NCBI GenBank assembly: GCA_049999725.1
Contig: JBNGIS010035101.1
Coordinates: forward strand, 1 to 60,871
Reading direction: 5' to 3'
DNA from: Haplomitrium mnioides
Lineage: Eukaryota > Marchantiophyta > Haplomitriopsida > Calobryales
DNA length: 60,871 nt
Position numbers and translations under genes: made by a program. The notes under the pieces were generated by a model, which was not told where the DNA came from, ran no database searches, and saw only the letters and a list, made by a program, of their open reading frames with translations. Positions within the stretch are counted from its first letter, which is position 1, and each line of letters starts with the position of its first letter. Below, piece by piece: positions 23,059 to 34,500 of the stretch.

Positions 23059-23161
23059 TGTTGGCCCTGCCGCTGGGGTGCTATGCTAAAAACACAACCC
23101 CATATCACCGCAAGCGCTGAAATAAGGGTTTTTTGGGATACTTGTTGTGGGAGGGCCAACA
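23059..23161. repeat. Terminal foldback block of T1
   Basis: The first 13 bases of T1, TGTTGGCCCTGCC, recur in inverted form 103 bp in as GGGAGGGCCAACA, with 12 of 13 positions pairing. The right side of this block is not followed by a copy of the CAAAA duplication, so it is part of T1 rather than a separate small insertion. Confidence 0.75.
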
Positions 23162-25111
23162 CTTTGTCAATTTGAGCATTTTAGGAGGGTGTTGGGCTGG
23201 TTTTGGTTCAGGTTTGGGCACCCCTCCTTGGTTTTCTAGTCACATGCAATTGATCTAGGCCTAAAACAGAGTTTTAGAATACCAAAAATGAGCTTTTGCT
23301 CCACTTTATTCTTGCTCAACACCTAGTGGAGGTGGCTGGTCTTCGGAGTACAGGTGTACAGTTCTGCCCCCTACTTGGGACCAGGTCTGGCTGGTCTTCA
23401 GAGTACAGATGTACAGTTCTGCCCCTACTTGGGACCAGGTCCGGCTTTGTAATTACAGAGCTCCAGGAACTAAAGCCTGTCCCTATCCCTAACTCTTACT
23501 TGCTCCTCTACTGAAATTGATTTACCGAAAAATAGAATTTTGAACTATACTAATAAACGACAACCTACTTTCTCGAGCAAAGTTCTGAATATTTCCACAT
23601 GCCCCTTCCTAAACTTATTTACAGAATCCAAAATATTTACACACCAAAATTTTACACCCAAAGACCACAAAACCAAAAAGAATCCTGATACGGCGTTACC
23701 AATTCTTGAAATCAGGAATTTGAGTTATCTTGATGTCCCTTCCTCCGGTCGGTGTTGCCCTTGGATTACTGGTGGCTAGAGGTCCTCCCTTAATCGTTCT
23801 AGTCTTCTTGCTACTCTCACGAACTACTTCTTTGCTGAAAACAGTTGCTGGTCTTCAGATCAGTCGGCTCCTTCACCTCCCACGAACTCAAAATTCTAAT
23901 CAACCCCCTTCCTCTTACCACCCACTATTACTCATGCACTCTTCCAGTCGGGAAAGTTTGACTTCTGCCTCACAGAAGGTGTATGTTCTGACTCCCTCAC
24001 CAAGGAGGTGCTTCTCTCGAACAACGGTTGAACCCACTCCACCTTAACTCTCGATTTTGCCTCCTTACTCTTCTCCTAGGAGCATACCTCACCAAAACTT
24101 CTTCAAACCCCACGAAATGTCACCAGAATAAAACCCTTGGCTTGGATTGCCTCAACAATTCCTTCACTCAGTCACTCTTGAGCTCACCCTCCATGGCTCC
24201 AAGGGGGGATCCTCACTAATTGTCTTCCCAAGTAAAATGGCGGTTTGAAAATCGTAAGTGCAGTTGTTGAAGAAGTGAAATAATGTGGAAAAGAAAAATG
24301 AGGAGAGAGTCTCCTTCACCAACCAGAGCCCACCGCTCTTCCGTTGGAAGTCACCTCCCTGGCCAAGTTCGCTGCACAATACCACGCTCGCCCTGCCTCT
24401 GTACGTTTACAGCCTCCGCTACTTTGTTTGCTTCTAACCGGATGAAAAAAAAAAAGACCACAACAAAAGATGATCACAATAAAGCCCCGTCCGAGGGCAT
24501 ACCCCCAAGAGCAAGGAAGCGGCCCTCATTTAATGCTCCATTTCCTTTCGCCTTGGCGTACGCCACTATGACTGACTTTAACACTAATTTTAGTTAGAGT
24601 TGACTAACATAATGGGCTCAATTTGAAGGTCACGTTTACTTGGCCAAAATCTTCATCTCCATTAACTAAGGTAAACCCCATCTTTAGGTTCAGCCAAAGC
24701 AACAGTTTCCCCAAGTTGTAGAGTGCGCCACTCTCCCAACTAAATTTAGAGGCATACTTAATTAAGTTCTTTGTATTGTAAGAGCTTTGGTTTGGTTTTT
24801 TCTACTTTTTCCTTTCTTTAGTTAGTTAGTTAAGTTTATTTGTCCATTTAAGTTTGGTTTTCCTTGATTGAAGAACCATAGCCTTGTTGTTGAGCCCTCC
24901 TCAACCTTCTTTTTTACCCGTAGTCCTTGGTCCATTAGTTAGTTAGTTAGTCCCTCCATACACGTCATACCTACTTGAACTATTCCAAAGACAGTCATAC
25001 TTCAGCCTTCCTTAAAACAACAACAATTTGTTCATCATAATCCAATTTGGAAACAAAGTGCATGTCTTTAGGTGTTGGCCAGGTAGAGCCCTTGCTTTTG
25101 CTTCTCCTCTG
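23162..25111. other. T1 non-coding left part
   Basis: No domain is recognisable. It includes a diverged tandem pair near 23332-23450 built on GGTCTTC(A/G)GAGTACAG and TACTTGGGACCAGGTC, C/T-rich stretches, and repeated TTAGTTAGTTAGT near 24820 and 24935. It is probably the LTR or leader of T1. Confidence 0.55.
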
Positions 25112-25492
25112 CAAGTTGATGATGGTTCATGTGTTAACAACCTATGTCGGTGAAGGAGGAGCTTCATGAACTTCGTGAAGATGATCCACAACGAAATTGA
25201 GTGCGCTGCTATGCAACTCATTTCTGAGGCTTACGACGTTCTCAAGTCGGTTGGAGGATTGACCAATGAAGACTTGCATCAGGCCTTTTCCGATTGGAAT
25301 GAGGGTGAACTACAGAGTTTTCTTGTAGAGATAATTGCCGATATTTTCTCTATAATTGATGAGAAGGGTTCGGGCAATCTAGTGGACAAGATCTTGGGTA
25401 AGACGGGCATGAAAGGGACTGGGAAGTGGACGATACAGCAAGCCACCGAGTTATCTGTAGCCGCTCCCACCATTGCTGCTTCCCTTGACTCG
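25112..25492 (+). pseudogene. Captured fragment of 6-phosphogluconate dehydrogenase
   Basis: 6PGDH is the decarboxylating oxidoreductase of the oxidative pentose phosphate pathway. Here only a central piece remains: QVDDG at 25112, then a frame disturbed near 25135-25165, then a clean frame of 109 codons from 25166. It begins MNFVKMIH and contains MQLISEAYDVLKSVGGL, NEGELQSFLVEI, LVDKILGKTGMKGTGKWT and LSVAAPTIAASLDS, the family's C-terminal helical domain. No intron interrupts it. Changes at conserved places include HNEIECAAMQ for the family's usual HNGIEYGDMQ. The nucleotide-binding domain and C-terminus are absent. After 25492 the frame runs into T1 pyrimidine-rich sequence. Inference: a host transcript fragment carried by T1. 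Confidence 0.9.
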
Positions 25493-26952
25493 CATTCCTT
25501 GCTCGCATTCTTCCTTGCTTGCAATCTGGCGAAAATCCTCCTTGCTTGATCTCTGGCACAATTCTGGCGAAATTCTCCAGCCCCTCGAATCCATTCTCCC
25601 TCAGCCTCGATTTCCTCCTTCAGCCTCAATTTTTCTCCTGCTGCGAACCTCCTTCCCCTACGATTTCTGCCACCTCTCTAGATCGAATTGTCTTCCTCCT
25701 CAATCGCATTGCCTTCCTTCATCGAATCGCATCGCCTCCCTCAATCGAATTGCATCTGCCATTCGATATTCCCTGCATGCTCGATTTGTGGCGAACTTTC
25801 GTGCAAGCCTCATTCCTGCTCAATTCAATCCTTCTCCTTCCTGCATTCAATCCCTCCCTGGACGATTGAACCCTCCCTCTCAGCCTGCAATTAAATCCTC
25901 ATCGCTAAATGATCCGTGCTCCAGCCTCGTCGAACAACCTTCCTCCCTGTGAGATCCTTCTCTTGATTGTTCGAATGTCCCTCCTCTAGCGATTTTGGCG
26001 ACTCCTGGTGCAATCCTCCTGCGACTGGCGGTTCTGGCGACTCCTACTTCGCGTGATCTCCCTGCATAGATCCAATCTCAAGCTGTGCAATTCGATCCTG
26101 ACCTCTCTTCTTCCCTCGAATTCAAACCTTCAGCCTTGACTCAATCCCCTCTCATGAAATTCAATCCTCTCTAATTTCTCTCCTCACCAATTTCTCACGC
26201 AAATCTCCTCGCACAATTCATCACTGCCTCCTCTTGCGACCTCCTCTGCAATCTCCTTGGCCGCATCTCTCACTTGAATCGCCTTCCTCCCCAGATTTTG
26301 TCTGATTTCTTTTGCATGCGAATCCTTTAGCCCCCCCAATCGAAATCCTCTTTGCTCGCTTCATCACCTCCTTGCTCCCTCAATTTTCCAGCAAATTCCT
26401 CCCTCCATTGCTCGATTCTCTAGCGAATTCCTCGATCGCATCTGCCTCTGCGCCTCAATCCCCTCGACAAATCAAACTCTCCTTCTGTCTTGATTTTTTC
26501 CTCGATCAAACTGTGGTGGGATCCTCTCTGTATATGCGATTCAACCTCTTGCCCAGACCTGGATTCAGTTCCCCATGCTCTGTCGATTGCACTTCCTCTC
26601 TCAAGATCCTGGCCAATCCCTCTCTCTTTGCATTTGCCAATCCCTCTCTCTATGCTGCCTCTTCGATCGCCCCTCTTTTCACGTGGCTGCGCGGTGACAA
26701 CAACGAGAGAAAGGGGAGTGGGAACAAGAGGAAGGGAGGGAAAGAGAAGGGAAAAAGGAAGAGAAAATGGAAGGGAAGAGAGAAGGGAAGAGAGAAGGGA
26801 AGAAAGGGAGAGAGAAGGAGGGAAAGAACAAAGAGAGGGGAGGGAAAGAAAAATAAAATAAAATATAAAGAATAACATAAAATATAAAAAAAATTTAGAA
26901 ATTTTTTTTAAAAATTAAATAAAATACAGAATACAAAATTGAACAACGATAG
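25493..26952. other. T1 pyrimidine-rich tract followed by polypurine tract
   Basis: 25493-26680 is C/T-rich on + with words such as CTCCTTC, TCGATTC and AATCC; long open frames on both strands here are compositional. 26700-26860 switches to almost pure purine (GGGAAGAGAGAAGGG repeats), then to AT-rich sequence that enters the gap at 26953. Confidence 0.7.
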
Positions 26953-27052
26953 NNNNNNNNNNNNNNNNNNNNNNNNNNNNNNNNNNNNNNNNNNNNNNNN
27001 NNNNNNNNNNNNNNNNNNNNNNNNNNNNNNNNNNNNNNNNNNNNNNNNNNNN
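26953..27052. other. Assembly gap (100 N) inside T1
   Basis: Exactly 100 N between the purine tract and an AT-rich tract with TAATA and ATAATAATA repeats; the true length is unknown. T1's real size may therefore differ from 5143 bp. Confidence 0.99.
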
Positions 27053-28201
27053 ATATAATAGAATAATAATAGTAAACTATAATAAAAATAGAATAATAAT
27101 ATAATATTAAAATAATACTAAATGCTAAATAATATAAAAAATAATAAATATAAAAAATTAAATTAGAGTAAGCTATAAGGGTGAACTTTTTTATCCCCAT
27201 ACTATCGGATAGGGGAAGTACAGTTTTTTATCCCACAATAAATAAGATTAAATAAGATTAAATAATATATAACACAAAACTCCTCTCGAACAAGGTGAGT
27301 AGAGCACCCTTTCGTACTTCCATAGTGATGGAGATACTAATAACTTACGAAATTTACAAAGCACATACAACAAACAGAGGAAAACAAAACAAGGTACATA
27401 GGCTATAGAGCAGAGGAAAACATGACAAAGGGAAATGTGCAAGGAAATCGCCAGATAGCTCACGTGGCCCATTCTGCTCGAGTTCTCCTCACCGTTCTCT
27501 CCTCAACCGAATTTTGTTGTCGCCTCTTTCTTGCATCCTCTCAGTCTTTCTTCTGAACCCTCCTTACATCTCCCCAATTATGCATCTAGTCTTCACGCTT
27601 TGCCTCTCTCCACCTGCTAGTTCCCTCTTGAATTTCCAACCCCTTCTTGAATTTTCTCCTCGGGGCTGTCCTATGCGATGCTGAATCATGCTCCAACTGC
27701 GTGTTGGCTGCAAGGTAGCAGGAAGAGAAAGAAAGTAAAGATGGAAATTTTGAAAAGAATGGAAACAAAGAAGAATAAAAAAATCAGCATATAACATAAT
27801 GGAGTACAATTGAATAAATTGATAAAATAAAATACTAGTATTATACTATACTATACTTGTCAAAGATACAGAGTAAACAGAACATATATGACAGGTTACA
27901 CAAGGGAAAAACGACATATAAGAATACAAAAAGAAAGCAATTTGCGAGCCAAGGGTGAAGCTCTTTGCTCCAAATCTTGTCCATGACCTCCTGAGTGGTT
28001 TCTCTTCCATGCGTCGAACTGGGCCAACTCTCCAATGGTCTTAACCAATCTGCTTTAATCTGCTTTCTTCAGACTCTAGACGACTACTTAAATTGTTTTG
28101 ACCCTCTTTGCCCTCCTTGTGCACCAGGTTGATGAATCTTGGACACAAATTGTTGTACTAGACCGGAGTAAACACAAAAAATCGAAAAAACCCTACCAAC
28201 A
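27053..28201. repeat. T1 right end, shared with T0
   Basis: Homologous to 435-1445 in the same order and orientation. It ends AACACAAAAAATCG, AAAAAACCC, TACCAACA. No protein is seen. This is the only part of T1 with a second copy in the window. Confidence 0.75.
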
Positions 28202-30707
28202 CAAAACTGCTCCAATAGCAAAATTAGAAGCATCAAAATCAACTATACAACATGCATTTGGATCATATAGCTATAGAACATTACGAGAAGAGACTGCATT
28301 CTTGAATTGTTGAAATGCCGCTTGCTCTTTGGCGGTTCATTGAAACTTGACCTCTTTGCCTAGTAGATCTGTAAGTGGTGTAGCAATATATGCATAATAA
28401 TAGATGAATAGTCGGTAGAAGCTTGCCAATCCATTGAAGGCTCTAATGTCTTTTGCTTCCATTGGTGTTGGCATATGTGTAATAGCTTTAATTTTCTCTT
28501 CTTCTATCTTGATACCATCCGCAGACACCTTGTGCTCTAAGTAAGTAACCTCTTGCTTCCAAAATTCGCACTTAGATCTCTTGCAATAAAAATTCCAATT
28601 GTGCAACCTTTGCAATGCTTCTTTCAGATCGCGATGTTCAGCTTTAGCTTTGCAAAAAATAAGAATATCATCCAAGAATACCAAAATTGACTTATCCAAT
28701 AGCCGATCAAAAAATTGATGCATTTGATCCATGAATATGGTTGGAGCATTAATAAGACAAAATGTAAGGACCTTCCACTCAAAATGTCTATACCTCATGC
28801 GAAAAGCTATCTTTAACACATCACTTGGCTTGATAGGAATTCGCCAATAGCCACTTCAAAGATTGAGCTTGAAAAAGAATCGTGCACCACTCAATTGATG
28901 CAACAAATCATCAATATATGGTAAAGAATAAGCATTCTTTACTGTTTGATTGTTCAAACCGTGATAATCAGTACAAAGACAAAATCCACCATCTTTCTTT
29001 AGTATAAAGAATACAGGTGCTCCCCAATGCAAAGTACTATGCTGAATGAAATCCTTCTCAAGAAGATCCGTCAAGGTCTTGCGAAGCTCTTCCAACTCTT
29101 GCGGTGATAACCGATATATAAGCCGACTATACGGAGTACTTTCTGACATCAACTCAATCGGAAAGAGCATTCCACGATCATCTCGCAAATCATCTGGAAA
29201 CATATCTGAAAACTCCTTCAAAATATCATCAATCATAGAGGTCGGTACAGATTTCCCTCCCTCTTTATTCAATTCCACGATAGGCTTGATCCATACATCA
29301 AAAATATGCAACTCTTTCTCCATCAAAACATTATGTTGAACTGATTTGGGCCTTTTCACCAACGGTGTTGGACCCCTCAAAAGAAATTGCTTTCCTTGTA
29401 AAGTAACTTGAATTTGTCGTTTTGCCCAATCAACTTGAGTGGATTGATCTTCAAGCCAAACCAAACCCAAAATAATGTCATATTGTACGGATACAATAAC
29501 AAAATCTATAAATTCCTCATACTCTTTGCCAATCTTTAGAAGAAATGGCTTGTGTGAGTGGAATATCTCATATTTTGGCCATTGACTATAGTCACAAAAC
29601 TTCCCTTAATAGGCCAAGTCTTAGCTTTGATTTCTTTGCAAAACTTAATGACATAAATTTTTCAAAACTTCCACAATCTACCAACATTCTATAAGAATGT
29701 TCATCAACCATACCATCTAGATGAAACAATGTGCTTCTAATTCTTGTTGAGCTTTTCATTCCATTGGAACTAATCAAGCTCTCAATAAATTGCTTGACTA
29801 TCTTTATTGAGGTTGGTCATTTCTTTGATTTTCTTCTTCAACAATTGCTACTTGAACAAGAGCACGTGGTTGACTTTGGCAACGTGGGCAATTTGCAATC
29901 ATATGACCAAACTGTCGACGATAAAAACATCCTCCACTTTGGCATAGACGCTCACACTCTACATCGGTGAGTGCCATTCTCTATGCCACATCAATCTCCA
30001 TATGTACAACCTCATTTGCTAGCACACGAACATTTGGTAAAGCTTGTTGTGGACGTGGCCTAGTTTTGATGGTCACTAGTAGTGAGTCGTATTGTTCAGC
30101 CATTCGCATTGCTTCTTCAAGTTGAGAGGGCTCTCTCATTTTTACTTCCATTCTAGTGCGAGGCTTCAACCTTTGAGTAAAGCAATCTAAAGCTTCTCCC
30201 TTGCCCATATTAGGATAATGATACTATGAAATTGCATGACATAGCTCCTTACCGTACCAAGTTGCTTCAATTCTACCAAACGATCTCTTGCCATTTTTGG
30301 AGCACTAAGATTCCTAAATCTTATATTCATTGCTTATTTGAACTCTTGTAAAGAAGCAATTTGAGTAACAAATCCACTTTAAACTTTCTCAATTCAATAT
30401 CTCTACCAAGTTTTTGCCACTCCATCCAATTGAATTGCAGCAAACAAAATTCTTTGACCATCTTTTCTTATGTTGGTAGCCTCAAAATATTGTTTGCATT
30501 TGAACAAGAATTCTCAGATCCGCTAGGAACTGTCTTCCTATCATATGCTTTTGGTTTGGGAAACTGCACATGACTTTCTTCTTTCTGAAAATGTGCCCTC
30601 TTCCTCATTTGTATTTGAACTTCTAGAAGGTGAGAAAGATGTTCAATTTGTTGTTGCATCGCTTGCATCCTCGCTTCTTGATTCTCCATTCCACCAAAAA
30701 GAAACGT

Positions 30708-30720
30708 GGCTCTGATACCA
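30708..30720 (-). other. Primer-binding site of E4
   Basis: GGCTCTGATACCA is the exact complement of TGGTATCAGAGCC, a 13-of-13 match to the initiator-tRNA-Met priming site. It sits one base from the LTR. Confidence 0.93.
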
Positions 30721-30721
30721 A

Positions 30722-31090
30722 TGTAAAAGAACTCAAAGACCAACTTCCAATTGAGTAACAACTTCAAGATAACTCTAATAGAATTATACAACTCAAAGCC
30801 AATAAGCAAACAAAATCCAAGAGTGCTAGCCAAAGCCAAACAACCAAAGAGTCAAACCAATTTGAGAGGAACTCCAGAATGAGAAGTGGGGCTAAAAAGC
30901 CCTTCTATTTATACAAGAGAAGAGGGTTTCATCCCTCTTTCTTCACTTACAAGTCATTTCTAATTTCAACTCTAAAAGTGACTTCGAAGGTAAGTAATCC
31001 TATCTCAACCCTAAAAGTGACTTTCTACTACTTCCTTCACTCCTCTCTATTTTCTTATAAATAGAACAACCTTATGCTTGTACTATTACA
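30722..31090 (-). repeat. E4 LTR, right copy (5' LTR), with TATA box
   Basis: Runs TGTAAAAGAACTC to TGTACTATTACA, 369 bp. Reading on the minus strand it has TATAAATAG at 30913-30905, preceded by TCTCTTG, conserved in nearly all LTR copies here; this is the likely core promoter. Confidence 0.9.
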
Positions 31091-31550
31091 TGGACAATTG
31101 ATATGGTGTTATTATTGTTATTTTTCATCTATGTTTATGTGAATCTAGATGTTGTTGTAAAAGAATCTCAAGGACCAAATCCAAATGAGTAGAAACTCAT
31201 AGTGAACTCTAATAGAGTTCTTCAACCAAATTCAATTGCAACTCAAAGCCCAAGCTAAGACCAAGAGTGCAAGCAAAATCCAAGCAACTAAAGAACCCAA
31301 ATGATTCGAAAAGAGCTCCAGAATAAGAAGTGGGGCTAAGAAGACCTTTTATTTATACAAGAGAAGAGGGTGTCATTCCTCTTTCTTCACTTACAAGTAA
31401 CTTCTAACTTCAACCCTAAAAGTGACTCTCTACTAAAAGTGACTTCAAAGGTAAGTAAACTTATCTCAACCCTAAAAGTGACTCTCTACAACTTCCTTCA
31501 CTCCTTTCTATTTTCTTATAAATAGTACAACCTTATGCTTGTACTATTAC

Positions 31551-34500
31551 TGTAGCATAGAGGTGATCCCGACAATTGGAGATTTACCCTTCTTCGGGTT
31601 CTTTTACTCGGGGAGGACAGTGGTTTTAAGACAAAAGAATCTTATTTCTTTCAGAAATCTTCACTTTCAGAATTCAGGGCAATCAAGGACTCATAATCAC
31701 CTTGCCCAGGCTCCAAATCGGATTCCAGAATTCCGAATCGGATTGCATTAACCCCAAAACCCAATTCCGAAACACTGCTTCTGGTTCTATCTGAAACTTC
31801 CGAAGCTCTGCTTCTCACCCTGTTCCGCCAACAGTCCGATGCCGTAGTCAACTCGGAAGCTTGACCGTCTCGTTCTTTCCTGTACTTTCCCGTACACTGA
31901 CTTAAACCACTTCACGACACTTTTGCTGACGTCACTTCTGAATTTTCCCACTACACGACAATCGACCACTTCGGAACTCCGCCGTTTTCTTCCTGGAAGT
32001 TTGACCGTCGTTCCGCTAGTTCCTTCGGACTTCGAAAATCTCTCTTCGGACTGAAACTTGACTCTTTTCGAGTCCGAACTTCTGACTCCTAGCGTAAACT
32101 TCCGCTAGACACTTCCACTCGACACGCGTCCTTCCGATGTTTCGGATCCTCTGATCCTACTTCCGAGTTCACTCTTCTGACTTCGACTTCCACCAAATTT
32201 GTGCTTTATTTATGCTTGCGCATCATCCGAGCAATCCGTTTTCTCCCTTTGCGAATCACAAGGACAAAGGAGAAGCTTCTCTGGCTCTCCTATCTTCTTC
32301 TTTTCTCTCTCCTATTACTCGTAACTGGTTACACCGGGTTTTCGGATTTAAGGTTCGCACCTTGAGCAAAGGATTGGAAATTCTCAGTGATTCCCAGTCC
32401 GTCGACTGGGACTCAACCACACAGATCCGTCGATCTGCACGGCTAATTCTCACCAATTCTTCCCTTTCATCCTTTTGCTTTTTTTACAAGGCTCCTACTT
32501 GCCTCAGCGATCAGATAGGCCCTACGATCTGCTCGGGATACACCTCCCTACCGCAGTCGACTCCCTTCCTAGGCAACTTTGCTGATTCTCAACACATCAT
32601 CCATTCAAAGTTGAATTCCGAAAAGCTTCAATCGATTCTGCCTTCTTTCTCCATACGACAATCCGCACATTCACATGAACAAGAAGGCAATCAAATTAAG
32701 TTCCTTTCCTTCATCCAGAACAGATTTCCTTTATATTCCCGCTCAGGCGGATTCTCTTCTTTACTCTAGATCAGATGACATAATACAATCTTACACAACT
32801 CAGAATCTTCTTGAATGAATTCTTTACTTCGCATATGGCACAAAATAGCCACCGCTTCTATAATCAGCGAAAGCAACCCTCAATTTAAAGTCCTGAGGAG
32901 ACTTATACAAAATTGATGCTATCCGAACCGACTATTCTGAACCGACACAAGATTTTTTTCGGTCTAAGGTAACTTAAAAATGTCCTCCGAAGAATTTACT
33001 CGGAATAAATCCCGAGCTACTTCTGAGTATCTCCTCTCCTCCAGAGCTGTCGATTGCTCTCGCACATTCGATACCTCCTGATTGGCCTCATCTAAATCAT
33101 ACACAAGTCTTTGCATGCTTACATCCATCCTATCGATCGTCGTATTTCGGAGCTGGTGAACTTTATCCCACATTTGTTTCAATCCTGTCACATCGCAAGC
33201 TGATTTCAACAGATCTTCTGAAAATTCCCGTTTCTCTCTTTCCAAGGTGTCCTTTTGCCATTCTGCCAATTTCCTTTGCATTGTATTGGCTCGATTCTCC
33301 TGAATGGATTTCGATGTTTGGAGTGCTTGGTATAATCGCCTCCATTCCTTTTCCTTCTCTTCGTGACTACGCTTTTCTGCCTCCATCCCTACCATCTCGC
33401 CGATCAATTTGCAGGCTTCGGACTCCAGCAACACCTTTTCTCCGAAGAGCTGCTGACTCTTCCTTCTTTCCTCCTAAAGATTCTTCTCTACCTTCGCGAA
33501 TTTTTCTTCCTGGAAATAGAAGGTCTCTTCCCTTTGCTTCAACAACGCCTCCAATGCTGCAACCCGCTTTTGCAACGTCTCCACCTGAGCCAATTCCTTG
33601 GAAGCCCTCTGCTTTTCTTTTTGAAATTGCGCCAAAGATTTCCAAAGAAGCTTAGAAGTCTTTCTTTCTTCTTTGATTGTTCTCTCCAATCGTCCCTCCT
33701 TGATCTCAATCTTTTCTTTTAGCAATTGAAAGGTACTCACCCAATTCTCGGACTCGGTATTGGATTCTCTTTCAATCATTTCCGCTTTCTTCCCAATAGC
33801 CTGAAGCTCATCCGACGACTCCTCCGAAGCCGTTTTCAGGCTTTCCTCTGCCTGACTTTTTCCTTCCTTTTCTTCCTCCCCTGGGCATTCCCCTGCATTA
33901 TGGCCTTCCTGCTCCATAGAACTCAACACTGGCTATAGACGACCTTCTCCCGATCTCGTATTACGAACCTCCAGAAGCACTACATCGGCCTCCTCTTCTT
34001 CGGCTTCTAGAATTGCCGCTGAGCTTGCCATGGAATCCCTTCTAAGATCCGAACTTGGACCCGCTCCATCCTCTTTTTTCTGGGCTTCTCGCTGGGCATC
34101 CAATTCCTCCAACATTCTGCCCCAATCGGCACTTCCTTCTTCCAAATCTATCATATCGATGGTCCGCCCCTCTCCTGGCTTCCGACATGCTAAGGGGTAA
34201 ACTCCAGTATCCTTAGACATCTTTCCTGCTTGACTGGACTTTGCCACCCATATTTCCTTTGAGTCCGTTTGAGCCCTCTTCTGCGGCTTCGGATAAGGCG
34301 AATTGGAAATTCGGATTTCCACTCTTTCTCTCGGAATTGGGTCAACGAAAGGCATCTTCCATGGTTTCCTTCCAGGCTTATTTGGGACTCCATTCGTCCA
34401 AATTGTCTCTTCTGAAACTGTCCTCTGGTCCCTTGTCAGCAAGTCCCGCTCTTCCGAAGTACACACTCCGTTGGCTTCCATGTGAAGTAGAATAAATGTT

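Larger units (their letters stand above)
23059..28201. mobile_element. T1: 5.1-kb element inserted in E4 RNase H
   Basis: The E4 RNase H sequence breaks after CTGCAAAA and resumes with CAAAACTGCTCC, so CAAAA is duplicated at 23054-23058 and 28202-28206. The insert starts TGTTGG and ends CCAACA, exact complements, and is 5143 bp including 100 N. A 5-bp duplication with TG...CA ends is typical of LTR retrotransposons, but I could not find a matching LTR pair inside and no pol domain is present. Its right end is related to T0 (435-1445). It contains a fragment of a cellular gene at 25112-25492. A non-autonomous LTR-type element is the best reading; a large foldback DNA transposon is the alternative. 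Confidence 0.88.
21189..30689 (-). pseudogene. E4 gag-pol, degenerate and split by T1
   Basis: Gag begins at ATG 30689 (MENQEARMQAMQQQIEHLS). The knuckle near 29890-29960 reads CFYRRQFGHMIANC, so the second cysteine is lost. A protease-like segment follows near 29777-29592. Reverse transcriptase spans about 29330-28500, with LCTDYHGLNNQ near 28970 and FLDDILIF near 28670. RNase H is cut at 28202 by T1 and resumes at 23053. The integrase finger ends FVRSCESCQ near 22360, and the core runs 22350-21900 (VFIDKLNKQIHL, HPQTEGQIEHVI). The C-terminal domain and chromodomain occupy 21750-21300. Stops and frameshifts occur throughout, though the integrase frame stays open for over 300 codons. It is better preserved than E1. 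Confidence 0.9.
20813..31090 (-). mobile_element. E4: chromodomain gypsy element carrying T1
   Basis: Both LTRs (20813-21188 and 30722-31090), a perfect primer-binding site and a complete set of gag-pol domains are present on the minus strand. Without T1 the element is about 5.1 kb. Its flanks in the copia host are TCGAC and TGGAC, a target duplication with one change. It lies in the copia 3' untranslated region, 20 bp after the copia pol stop codon. Confidence 0.92.

Noticed and set aside
23059-23161. A separate 103-bp miniature inverted-repeat transposon
   Set aside because: Its right flank (CTTTG) does not match the left flank CAAAA, whereas the far end at 28201 does, so the block belongs to T1.
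25279-26878. Several overlapping open frames of 70-190 codons on both strands
   Set aside because: They occupy pyrimidine- and purine-biased sequence with few stop-forming combinations, read as low-complexity S/P/L or E/K/R peptides, and belong to the T1 non-coding part. Only the 6PGDH segment is real.
33474-33935. Programmed read-through of the two TAG codons in T2
   Set aside because: The downstream contexts (CCA and GAG) do not match known plant read-through signals, and both stops are simple C-to-T changes of CAG.
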